DNA of 64,000 nucleotides from Streptomyces sp. D2-8 (GTDB taxonomy: Bacteria > Actinomycetota > Actinomycetes > Streptomycetales > Streptomycetaceae): contig NZ_JAAHBP010000022.1 of NCBI RefSeq assembly GCF_023184515.1, positions 1-64,000 on the forward strand, given 5' to 3'. Position 1 is the stretch's first letter. Every line of letters begins with the position of its first letter. The notes under the pieces were generated by a model that was not told the DNA's origin, made no database searches, and saw only the letters and a program-made list of their open reading frames with translations. Positions 48,463 to 57,694 of the stretch are shown here, piece by piece. The position numbers and the translations under genes are program-made.

Positions 48463-50007
48463 GTGTTACCCCGTTCCCCGGGAACCGCGAGAAGAGCCGC
48501 CCTCGCCCTGACGGCCGCCGCCCTCGCCTTCACGACACTGCCCGCCAGGGCCGAGGCGGCCCCGGACCCCCTCGCCCGCTACCACCGGCAGCACCTCACC
48601 TGGAAGAGCTGCGTGCTCGGGCCGGACGACACGGCCGGCAAGGAACTGGAGCAGGCGGGCGCCCGCTGCGCCGGCGTGACCGTACCGCTGGACTACTCCG
48701 ATCCCGGCGGCCGGACGATCACCGTCGCGATCTCCCGGATCCGCGCCACCGACTCCGAACGCCGCGTCGGCCCCCTCCTCCTGAACGGCGGCGGCCCCGG
48801 CGGGCCCTCGCTCGGCGACCCGCCCGGGGTGCGCGAGGCGATGAAGGGCGTCGCCGCGCGCTACGACGTGGTGGGCGTCGACCCTCGCTTCATCGGCCGC
48901 AGCACCCCGCTGGACTGCCGCTGGCCGACCGGCTCGGCCTGGCGCGGGGCGGGCGAGGACCGGGCCGGCTTCGACCGCATGGCGGCCTTCTCGAAGGACC
49001 TCGCCGACCGCTGCCGCACCCACGCGGGCGACGTCCTCCCCCACGCCACCACCCGCGACACCGCGCGCGACATGGACGTCGTCCGGGCCGCGCTCGGCGA
49101 GCGGCGGATCTCCTACCTGGGCTATTCGTACGGCAGTTACCTCGGCGAGGTGTACACCTCGATGTTCCCGGGCCGTACGGACCGGGTCGTCCTGGACGGT
49201 GTGATCGACCCGGCCCGCTACAGCGCCCGGCTGTGGCGAGGCGTCGAGGGGGCCAACCGCCAGGCCCTGAGGGGGTGGGCCTCCTGGGCCGCCGCCCGCG
49301 ACGCGGCCTACGGGCTGGGCGGGACGCGAGGTGAGGTGCTGGCCACCGTGGAGCGCATCCGGGTCGCCGCCGCCCGCACCCCGCTGCGGCTCGGCGGTCA
49401 CCGGCTGGACGCGCACGTGATGCCCGTCGTCGCTCTCAACGGTCTCTCGCAGCACAACGACACCGCCTACGGAGACTTCGCCCAGGGCGTGCAGGACATG
49501 CTGCGGGCCTCGCGGGGGCAGCGCGTGACTCCGTCCCCGTGGCTCGCCGGGGTGCTCGAGTTCGTGCTCACGGGCACCGACTCCCCCTACGGCAGCGCGC
49601 AGGCGGCCATCGTGTGCGGCGACAACGCCGCGCCGCGTGATCCCGAGGTGTACTGGCGCGACGTCCAGCGCACCCGCGCGCAGGACCCGCTCTTCGCGCC
49701 CGTCACCAACAACCTCAACCCGTGCGCGTTCTGGGACCGGCCGCGCGAGCGTCCGACCAGGATCCGGGACGACCTCCCGGCTCTGCTGGTGAACGCCACC
49801 GGGGACCCGCGCACCTACTACGGCGGCGCCACGACGGTCCGCGCCATGTGGCCCTCCTCGCGCCTGGTCACCCTGAAGGGGTCCGACCAGCACGCGGTGT
49901 ACGGCGTCTACGGGTCGGCGTGTGTCGACGACGCGGTCAACGCGTACCTCGCGACGGGGCGCGTCCCGGCACGGGACATCGACTGCGCGGCACGCGCGGA
50001 AGGCTAG
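48463..50007 (+). CDS. Secreted alpha/beta hydrolase (tripeptidyl aminopeptidase-like)
   Basis: This 514-residue exported hydrolase has a signal peptide at residues 1 to about 33 (RRAALALTAAALAF and ARAEAAP). The catalytic domain has the oxyanion loop LLLNGGGPGGPSL and the nucleophile elbow GYSYGSYLGEVY with Ser222. The TAP-like C-terminal domain ends with VTLKGSDQHAVYG, which contains the catalytic histidine. It resembles SlpD/TAP enzymes that remove tripeptides or act on peptides outside the cell. GTG 48463 follows AGAGAGG. Confidence 0.88.
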   Translation: MLPRSPGTARRAALALTAAALAFTTLPARAEAAPDPLARYHRQHLTWKSCVLGPDDTAGKELEQAGARCAGVTVPLDYSDPGGRTITVAISRIRATDSERRVGPLLLNGGGPGGPSLGDPPGVREAMKGVAARYDVVGVDPRFIGRSTPLDCRWPTGSAWRGAGEDRAGFDRMAAFSKDLADRCRTHAGDVLPHATTRDTARDMDVVRAALGERRISYLGYSYGSYLGEVYTSMFPGRTDRVVLDGVIDPARYSARLWRGVEGANRQALRGWASWAAARDAAYGLGGTRGEVLATVERIRVAAARTPLRLGGHRLDAHVMPVVALNGLSQHNDTAYGDFAQGVQDMLRASRGQRVTPSPWLAGVLEFVLTGTDSPYGSAQAAIVCGDNAAPRDPEVYWRDVQRTRAQDPLFAPVTNNLNPCAFWDRPRERPTRIRDDLPALLVNATGDPRTYYGGATTVRAMWPSSRLVTLKGSDQHAVYGVYGSACVDDAVNAYLATGRVPARDIDCAARAEG

Positions 50008-50023
50008 TGCCCCGGCAGGCAAC

Positions 50024-50067
50024 CGGCCCGGAGGGCCACCGCCCGCGGGCGGTGGCCCTCCGGGCCG
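50024..50067. terminator. Strong bidirectional terminator
   Basis: A 21-base perfect stem (50024-50044 with 50047-50067) lies between the convergent aminopeptidase and hemerythrin genes. It is among the strongest hairpins in the window. Confidence 0.88.
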
Positions 50068-50078
50068 TCATGCTCGAG

Positions 50079-50570
50079 TCAGGACGTGACGATCTTGCGC
50101 ACGTTCTCCACGGAACCGCACCCGGCCTTCAGCTGACGCCCACGCTCCTGCCAGAACGCCCGGCCGAGCTCCTCCCGCCGCTCCATCGCCACGTTCTCCC
50201 GCGCGCCGTTGAGGATGGTGCGCTCCTCCTCGTCGGCATGATGGTTGACGGCCTCCACCAGCTCCTCGAGCTTCGAGTCCCACTCCTCGGAGCCGACCTC
50301 CTCGACCTCGAGGAGCTCCAGGAGGGCCTCGTTGCCCTCGTCGTGCTCGTGCTCGCCGTGCTCGACCTCTTCGTCGTCGATGTTCTTGTACCGCTTGAGC
50401 GCCGGGTAGACCTCGGCCTCCTCGGCCTGCGCGTGTGCGATCAGCAGGTCCGCGAACTCCCGCAACGCACCCGCCCGGTCGTCCTCGACGCTCCGCATCC
50501 GACGGAAGAGGTCTTCCATGCGCCGGTGGTCCTGAAGAATGAGCTCTACGACGTCTTTTGTGTCGGCCAT
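50079..50570 (-). CDS. Hemerythrin-like HHE domain protein
   Basis: This 163-residue four-helix protein has iron ligands from HRRMEDLFRRMR, HAQAEEAEVYPAL and HHADEEE, the HHE/hemerythrin cation-binding pattern. A negatively charged loop (EEVEHGEHEHDEGNE) adds histidines. The family stores or senses iron, oxygen or nitric oxide. ATG 50570 is preceded by a loosely spaced GGAAAGG. A small membrane protein gene lies 88 bases upstream on the same strand. Confidence 0.85.
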   Translation of the reverse strand: MADTKDVVELILQDHRRMEDLFRRMRSVEDDRAGALREFADLLIAHAQAEEAEVYPALKRYKNIDDEEVEHGEHEHDEGNEALLELLEVEEVGSEEWDSKLEELVEAVNHHADEEERTILNGARENVAMERREELGRAFWQERGRQLKAGCGSVENVRKIVTS

Positions 50571-50658
50571 GGAAATGGAACGCCTTTCCTGGGAGAGAAT
50601 CGGGCCACTTTCGTTTACCCCATTCCTGACGTTTCGCTCGCCCTGGGCGGCGTGTGGT

Positions 50659-50829
50659 CTACCAGCGATACCAGCGGCCTTTTCGGCCACCACTGTCCGC
50701 GGTGCGCAGCACGAAGCCGAGCAGCCACAGGACCAGCACGATCACCGCGATCCACCACAGGGCCTTCAGCGCGAAGCCCGCACCGAAAAGGACCAGGGCC
50801 AGCAGCAGGACGAGAAGCAGGGGAACCAT
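50659..50829 (-). CDS. Small hydrophobic membrane protein
   Basis: This 56-residue protein has two closely spaced hydrophobic helices (VPLLLVLLLALVLFG and WWIAVIVLVLWLLGF) and a basic tail. It is a DUF5670-like short membrane protein of unknown role that often occurs beside stress genes. GGAGG precedes ATG 50829. It runs in the same direction as the hemerythrin gene and may share its transcript. Confidence 0.75.
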   Translation of the reverse strand: MVPLLLVLLLALVLFGAGFALKALWWIAVIVLVLWLLGFVLRTADSGGRKGRWYRW

Positions 50830-51047
50830 AGTTATCAACCTCCGCTCCTCCTGGTGCCCCAGCCGCAAGCGAACACACAGTCGAATTTTCGTGTTTCTTC
50901 ACAAAGAGCACGGGCACTTGGATCGCTTTGGCCGGGCGGGGCCCGGCGCCGGCCCTGTGAGCTGTGGGCTCCGCGCCGGGGCCTCGTCGGCCTTCTCGCC
51001 TCGGCCCCTGCCCCTGCCCTGCTCCTGCCTGACACCCGGCCCCCGTC

Positions 51048-51912
51048 TCAGTCCCTGCCGACGACGATCACCTCGTCGTTTGCCGTCCAGCGGCGGCGCT
51101 CGGCCTTGGACGGGTTGATCCGCACGCCGTAGCCGGGGCTCGTCGACGCGTCGTCGTGGCTCCGGTAGCCGATGGCGCATTCGCCGCGCTGACGCGCCGC
51201 GGCCACGACGGTGGCGAACGTCGCCTCACCCCCGGGAAGCACGTAGTCGCCGGCCGGCCGCAGCCGGATGCCGGTGCCGTCGGCGGAGAAGAGCTCCTCG
51301 AACACCGCTGCGAGGTGCCTGTTCTGGGAGATCCGCGCCATGAGCAGGCCAATGAGCTTGCCGCTGATGATCACGTCGGCTCCGGGGCCGAGGGGGGGCC
51401 AGTGGCCGGTTGCGGTCGTCGACCAGTTCGGTGACGACGGGGAGTTCGCGCCCGGAGGCTTCCTCCAGTTGGCTCAGCAGCAGGAGCGTGACGAGTATGC
51501 GGTTGTCGGGTTCGTCCGGCGGCTGCCCGGGAGCGGGGTCCTGGCCGAGCACGATCACGCTGTCGTAGGAGTGCGCGTCCAGACGTCGCAGAGTCTCGGG
51601 GCGGGTGACGTCACCGCGGTGCAGGGTCAGGGTCAGATGACCGCCCTGGTGCTTGTCGGTCTCGCTCACCTGCCGGGCCGTCGCCGCACCGCCGTCCGCC
51701 ACCACGTCCACCGCTGATCCGGGCCGGGCGCGGCGGCGCAGCTGATCGACCATGAGCGGCGCTCGGCGGTTCCAGCCCAGCAGGGCGCACCGGCGCCGGG
51801 GCCATCTCTGTGTCGCGGTGCGGGTTCGCAGCCGCGCGGTCCTCCCCGTGACCGCAAAGTCCAAAACCTCCGTTGGTTCCGCAAGGGAGACAGCTCGCAG
51901 GCACCCGGGCAC
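51048..51912 (-). pseudogene. Frameshifted, 5'-truncated CASTOR/POLLUX-type ion channel remnant
   Basis: The minus strand encodes ALLGWNRRAPLMVDQLRRRA and VVTELVDDRNRPLAP in one frame, then IISGKLIGLLMARISQNRHL and IRLRPAGDYVLPGGEATF in another. Together they form the second RCK/NAD-binding half of a CASTOR/POLLUX-related potassium channel. The frames switch at a run of seven G on the plus strand (51392-51398); one fewer base would restore a single frame. The N-terminal pore helices and first RCK domain are missing upstream, where a tctC gene starts on the opposite strand. The right boundary (about 51912) is approximate. Confidence 0.72.
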
Positions 51913-51986
51913 CATGTGGCCCACGTCACCCTCCCCCACAGGGCCTTTCCCTACCCGCATCGACGAACCGACAGGTGGTGGCACTC

Positions 51987-52966
<980 letters not shown>

Positions 52967-52970
<4 letters not shown>

Positions 52971-53506
52971 CGACGCAGACCGACATTCCGCCCGCCGAGA
53001 CCGGCGGCGAACGGCGCTCGTGGCTGCGCGAGCACTCCGAACTCGGCGTGTGCGTACTGCTGCTGGCACTGGGCGTTCTCGTCCTGACCGACGCGCTCAC
53101 CATGGACGTCGACATCGCCCAGCGCGGTCCCGTCGGCCCGAAGACCGTGCCGGTCGTGGTCGGCGCCGGGCTGCTGGCCATCGCCGCCCTGCTCGCCCTC
53201 GACGTGCTGCGCGGCGGCCGGGGCCAGGCCGAGGGCGGTGAGGACATCGACCTTTCCGAGCCCGCCGACTGGCGCACGGTGCTGCTGCTCGCCGGAGTGT
53301 TCCTCGGCGCGGCCGTCCTGATCGAGCCGCTCGGCTTCCCCCTAGCGGGCGCGCTGTTGTTCTGGGGTGCGGCGTTCGCGCTCGGCAGCCGCCGGATCGA
53401 CCGCGATCCGCTCATCGCGGCCGGGCTGTCCCTCGTCACCTACACCGTGTTCAACAATCTGCTCGGAGTGCCCCTGCCCGGCGGTCCGCTGATGGGAGTG
53501 CTGTGA
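52967..53506 (+). CDS. tctB: Tripartite tricarboxylate transporter small membrane subunit
   Basis: This 179-residue membrane protein has four hydrophobic segments and the TctB pattern (LGVCVLLLALGVLVLTDALTM and GPVGPKTVPVVVGAGLL). The start overlaps the tctC stop as GTGA. TctB and TctA form the channel driven by an ion gradient. Confidence 0.88.
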
Positions 53507-53507
53507 C

Positions 53508-55004
53508 ATGGATGCCTTCAACTCCCTTCTGGACGGCTTCGGTACGGCCCTCACGCCGATCAATCTCCTCTGGGCCGTCATCGGTGTGCTGCTCGGCACG
53601 GCGATCGGCGTACTGCCGGGCATCGGCCCGGCGATGGCGGTCGCGCTGCTGCTGCCGGTGACGTACGGGCTCGACCCGATCGGCGCGTTCATCATGTTCG
53701 CCGGCATCTACTACGGCGCGATGTTCGGCGGTTCGACCACCTCCATCCTGCTCAACACGCCCGGTGAGAGCGCGGCGGTGGTGGCGGCCATGGAGGGCAA
53801 CCCCATGGCCAAGTCCGGGCGCGGCGCCCAAGCCCTCGCGGCGGCCGCCGTCGGGCACTTCGCGGGCGGCCTGATCGGCACGCTCCTTCTCGTGGCGCTC
53901 GCGCCGACGGTCGCCAAGCTGGCCGTGGACATCGGCGCGCCGGACTACTTCGCCATCATGGTGCTGGCGTTCATCGCGGTGACCTCGGTGCTCGGCTCGT
54001 CCCGCATCCGGGGCCTCGCCTCCCTGCTGATCGGCCTCACCCTGGGCCTGGTGGGCCTGGACCAGATGACCGGCCAGCAGCGCCTGACGTTCGGCTCGCT
54101 CCAACTGGCCGACGGCATCGACGTGGTGATCGTCGCGGTCGGGCTCTTCGCGATCGGCGAGGCCCTGTGGGTGGCGGCACACCTGCGGCGCAGTCCGCCC
54201 GAGCCGATCCCCGTGGGCCGGCCCTGGCTGGGGCGCGGGGATGTGAACCGGACCTGGAAGTCGTGGCTGCGCGGCCCGTTCATCGGCTTCCCGTTCGGCG
54301 CGATCCCGGCCGGCGGCGCGGAGATACCGACCTTCCTGTCGTACGTGACGGAGAAGCGCCTGTCGAAGCACAAGGACGAGTGGGGCAAGGGCGCCATCGA
54401 GGGCGTCGCGGGCCCCGAGTCGGCGGCGTCGGCCTCGGCGGCGGGCACCCTGGTGTCGATGCTGACCCTGGGCCTGCCGACCACGGCGGTCGCGGCCGTG
54501 ATGCTGGCCGCCTTCCAGCAGTACGGCATCCAGCCGGGCCCGCTGCTCTTCGAGCGCGAACCCGACCTGGTGTGGGGCCTGATCGCCTCGCTGTTCGTCG
54601 GCATGGTGCTGCTGCTCGCGCTGAACCTGCCGCTGGCGCCGGTGTGGGCGAAGCTGCTGCGCATCCCGCGGCCGTACCTGTACGCCGGGATCATGTTCTT
54701 TGCGGCGGTCGGCGCATACGCGGTCGGCGGCGAGGTGATCGACCTGGTGATCCTGCTGATCATCGGCCTGATCGGCTTCGGCATGCGCCGCTACGGGCTG
54801 CCGGTGCTGCCCGCCGTGATCGGCGTGATCCTCGGCCCGAACGCCGAGCAGCAGCTGCGGCGCGCCCTGCAGATCAGTGACGGCAGCGTGACGGGGCTGG
54901 TCAACACGCCGTTCGCGGTGACCGTGTACGCGGTGATCGTGCTGCTGCTGGCGTGGCCGCTGCTGAGGAAGGCGGTGACCCGCAGCCGCGCCGAGGCGGC
55001 CTGA
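53508..55004 (+). CDS. tctA: Tripartite tricarboxylate transporter large membrane subunit
   Basis: This 498-residue protein has about twelve membrane helices and the family signatures GIGPAMAVALLLPVTYGL, GIYYGAMFGGSTTSILLNTPGE and AGPESAASASAAGTLVSMLT. It is the main transport subunit of the tctCBA system for carboxylates. It starts one base after tctB, with its ribosome binding site inside it. Confidence 0.93.
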   Translation: MDAFNSLLDGFGTALTPINLLWAVIGVLLGTAIGVLPGIGPAMAVALLLPVTYGLDPIGAFIMFAGIYYGAMFGGSTTSILLNTPGESAAVVAAMEGNPMAKSGRGAQALAAAAVGHFAGGLIGTLLLVALAPTVAKLAVDIGAPDYFAIMVLAFIAVTSVLGSSRIRGLASLLIGLTLGLVGLDQMTGQQRLTFGSLQLADGIDVVIVAVGLFAIGEALWVAAHLRRSPPEPIPVGRPWLGRGDVNRTWKSWLRGPFIGFPFGAIPAGGAEIPTFLSYVTEKRLSKHKDEWGKGAIEGVAGPESAASASAAGTLVSMLTLGLPTTAVAAVMLAAFQQYGIQPGPLLFEREPDLVWGLIASLFVGMVLLLALNLPLAPVWAKLLRIPRPYLYAGIMFFAAVGAYAVGGEVIDLVILLIIGLIGFGMRRYGLPVLPAVIGVILGPNAEQQLRRALQISDGSVTGLVNTPFAVTVYAVIVLLLAWPLLRKAVTRSRAEAA

Positions 55005-55009
55005 CCCGG

Positions 55010-55417
55010 TCATCGCGGCACCCGCTCCCGGGTGCCGTCCGGGAAGCTGATCTCCACCTCACCGGCCGCGGTGACCCGCACGCGCGTTCCTGAACCTCGC
55101 GCGTGCGGGTCGCCGTCCGCTGTCGGGCCACCGTTCACCTCCGGGTCGGCGCTCAGCACGACGAGGGTGACCAGGAGGTGGGTGCCGCCCGGGTGGGCGG
55201 GCAGGGTGAGGTACGGGGTCGCCGAGTGGTGGCCGTAGGCGTTGACGCCGACCGCCTGGGCCACCGCCGCCCGGGCGTCCTGCCACCCGTGCAGTCCTGC
55301 GATCGTGCTGGTCAGCCCGTCCGCGCGCCGCGCCAGCGCCCGGCCCGGGCCGGTCCCGCCGAGCGGGGGTGCGGTGTCGTCGGCGACGGCCCATGCCCCG
55401 ACTCTCTGGGCATCCGG
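55010..55417 (-). pseudogene. 5'-truncated ORF of unrecognised family
   Basis: An open frame of 135 codons on the minus strand has good coding bias (ending SFPDGTRERVPR; middle NAYGHHSATPYLTLP) and no internal stop. It is closed upstream by TGA at 55418-55420 and lacks an early start codon; only GTG 55264 could start a shorter 84-residue protein. It looks like the C-terminal part of a larger enzyme. I do not recognise the family. Confidence 0.5.
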
Positions 55418-55585
55418 TCATGAATGCCTCATGGCCCGGCAAAAGTCCTGATGGCTTCCGGCCAACGGGCGGGGCGTTCTCCCGCGGCTTCCCTGCCGGC
55501 GCTTCCGTCGGCGCGGCGGCTGAAACTCCCTTGCGGAGTCGTCCGGGCACCCGGTACCCAGCATCGGGACGACAAGGAGCACAAG

Positions 55586-56299
55586 ATGACGACCCGTCTG
55601 GGTTCTTTGAACGAGTTCTGCTGGATGGACCTCAAAACCCGCGACCCGGCCGGCGCAGCCGCCCTCCTGTCCAAGGCGCTCGGCTGGCGCTTCGCGGTGG
55701 ACGAGAAGGACTGGCGCAAGGCCACCAAGATCACCGTCGATGGCCACCTGATCGGCGGCGTCAGCGACTTGGCGAACCCGGTCTACCCACCGGGAACACC
55801 CGCCCACATCGCCTATTACCTGGCGGTCGACGACATCGACCGTCGTGTCGAAGCGGCGACGGCCCATGGCGCTCACCTTGTCGTACCTCCCTTCGACGCG
55901 GGCGATCAGGGCCGCATCGCGACACTGATCGATCCGGTGGGCGCCGCCTTCTCCCTCTGGCAGCGGCGCCACTTCCCCGGATGGCGGTTCCCGCCCCGTC
56001 TGGCGGGTTCTCCGCATCGCATGGTCCTGACCTGCGATCGGCCCGACGAAGCCCGGCACTTCTACGAGGAGACGACCGGAGCCCCCCTGATCTGCGCCGA
56101 CTTCGTCGCCGCGGCGGGACCCGGCACATCCGGCCCACGGTGGGAACTCATGGTCGCCGTCGATGATCCGGACAGCGTCGTCCGCGCTCACGATGACGGC
56201 CAGGCCCCGGTCAACTGTTCCGAGGAGACCGGCCGTCGTGTGGTGCGGTGGAGCAGCCCGGAGGGACTGTCGTTCCTGGTGCGCCGCAGGGAGCCGTGA
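55586..56299 (+). CDS. Two-domain VOC (glyoxalase-like) protein
   Basis: This 237-residue protein has two vicinal-oxygen-chelate modules: residues of about 5-125 (FCWMDLKTRDPAGAAALLSK and AHLVVPPFDAGDQGRIATLIDPVGAAFSLWQ) and about 140-237 (MVLTCDRPDEARHFYEETTG and VVRWSSPEGLSFLV). The second is shortened. Such proteins are common in streptomycetes, often as resistance-like or hydrolase-like proteins. ATG 55586 follows AAGGAG. No neighbour suggests a function. Confidence 0.83.
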   Translation: MTTRLGSLNEFCWMDLKTRDPAGAAALLSKALGWRFAVDEKDWRKATKITVDGHLIGGVSDLANPVYPPGTPAHIAYYLAVDDIDRRVEAATAHGAHLVVPPFDAGDQGRIATLIDPVGAAFSLWQRRHFPGWRFPPRLAGSPHRMVLTCDRPDEARHFYEETTGAPLICADFVAAAGPGTSGPRWELMVAVDDPDSVVRAHDDGQAPVNCSEETGRRVVRWSSPEGLSFLVRRREP

Positions 56300-56384
56300 C
56301 TCGATCACCGGCCGTACCTGCGAGAAGCCCGCTGGCCGCAGCGCCTTCCTGGCCCACAGGCATGCCATCAGGACGCCACTCCTC

Positions 56385-56396
56385 TTGACGCGTCAA
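56385..56396. promoter_or_regulatory. Palindrome overlapping the putative -35 of the esterase gene
   Basis: TTGACGCGTCAA is a perfect 12-base palindrome. Its first half is a good -35 hexamer (TTGACG, 56385-56390). A possible -10 (CTTGAT, 56409-56414) is 18 bases downstream, ending 4 bases before the CebR box. Confidence 0.5.
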
Positions 56397-56418
56397 TGAC
56401 AACGATGGCTTGATGAGA

Positions 56419-56432
56419 TGGGAGCGCTCCCA
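56419..56432. promoter_or_regulatory. CebR operator (perfect palindrome)
   Basis: TGGGAGCGCTCCCA is the consensus operator of CebR, the cellobiose-responsive LacI-family repressor of Streptomyces. It is located at the expected transcription start of the CBM2-containing esterase gene, so the gene should be induced by cello-oligosaccharides. Confidence 0.9.
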
Positions 56433-56456
56433 CCTCATCCATGGGAAGGGACCACC

Positions 56457-57566
56457 ATGCACAGAACCCCCCACTCGTCCCCGCACTTACGCGTCATCTC
56501 CGTACTCGGACTCCTGGCCGCCCTGCTCCTCCCCCTCGGCATGGCGCTGGCCCCCCGCGCGACAGCCGCCCCTGCGGCGGATCCCGTCCGCGTCATGCCG
56601 CTCGGCGACTCGATCACCGGCTCGCCGGGCTGCTGGCGGGCCGTGCTGTGGAACCGGCTGGCCGACAGCGGATACAAGGACGTCGACTTCGTCGGCACCC
56701 TCCCCCCGCAGGGCTGCGGACAGGCCCACGACGGGGACAACGAGGGGCACGGCGGCGAGCTGGTCACGCATGCGGCCGACCAGAACCTGCTGCCCGGCCG
56801 GCTGGCCTCCACTCTCCCTGACATCGTTGTCATGCACTTCGGCACGAACGACGTCTGGAGCAGCATCACCCCGGACCGCATCCTCGCCGCCTACACCAAG
56901 CTCGTGGCGCAGATGAGGGCCTCGAACCCGGACATGCGGATCCTCGTCGCGCAGCTCATCCCCATGAACCCGAGCAGTTGCGCGGCCTGTGCGCAGCGGG
57001 TCGTCGACTTCAACGCGCGGATCCCCGGCTGGGCCCGGGCAACCGGCACCGACCGCTCCCCCGTCACCGTGGTCGACCAGTGGACCGGCTTCAGCACGGC
57101 CACCGACACCTACGACGGCGTGCACCCGAACGCCTCCGGCGACAACAAGATCGCCGCTCGCTGGTTCCCTGCCCTGTCCGCGGCCCTCGACGCCGGCGTC
57201 CCGCAGGACCCGGGTGATCCGGGTGACCCGGGCGAGGACCCCGCCGCCTGCACCGCGCGTTTCCGGGCCGCCTCCTCCTGGCAGGGCGGCTACCAGGGCG
57301 AGGTGACGGTGACGAACACCTCCGCGTCCGCCGTCTCGGGCTGGACCGCGACCGTCGTACCGGCGAACGGCGCGCGTCTCACCCAGCTCTGGAACGGCAC
57401 CCTCGCCACGGCGGCCGACGGCACGGCCACCGTCCGGAACGCGGCATGGAACGGCACCCTCGCCCCCGGCGCGAGCACCACCTTCGGCTTCGTCGCCACC
57501 GCCCCGGCCACGGCCGGCACCCCGGCGGCGAGCGTCACCTGCACGGGGGAGGCACCGGCCGGCTGA
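56457..57566 (+). CDS. Secreted SGNH esterase (CE3-like) with CBM2
   Basis: This 369-residue exported enzyme has a signal peptide at residues 1 to about 38, and an SGNH/GDSL domain with GDSITGSPGCWRAVLWN (Ser52), FGTNDVW and the DGVHPNASGD catalytic Asp-His pair. A short PGDPGDPGE linker follows, then a C-terminal CBM2 cellulose-binding module (about residues 270-365, with SSWQGGYQGEVTVTNTSAS). The catalytic region resembles CE3 acetylxylan esterases. ATG 56457 follows GGGAAGGGA. A CebR operator precedes it and a mannanase gene follows. Confidence 0.87.
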   Translation: MHRTPHSSPHLRVISVLGLLAALLLPLGMALAPRATAAPAADPVRVMPLGDSITGSPGCWRAVLWNRLADSGYKDVDFVGTLPPQGCGQAHDGDNEGHGGELVTHAADQNLLPGRLASTLPDIVVMHFGTNDVWSSITPDRILAAYTKLVAQMRASNPDMRILVAQLIPMNPSSCAACAQRVVDFNARIPGWARATGTDRSPVTVVDQWTGFSTATDTYDGVHPNASGDNKIAARWFPALSAALDAGVPQDPGDPGDPGEDPAACTARFRAASSWQGGYQGEVTVTNTSASAVSGWTATVVPANGARLTQLWNGTLATAADGTATVRNAAWNGTLAPGASTTFGFVATAPATAGTPAASVTCTGEAPAG

Positions 57567-57694
57567 CAGCCGTGCCGGGCCGGAGACGTCCCGGCACCGG
57601 CCCCGCCCGAACCGCGCCCCGACGGCAGGACCCCGTTCAGCACGACTGCGCGACCGACAACGTGCCCCACCCGATCCCCACTTCTGGAGCCGCC

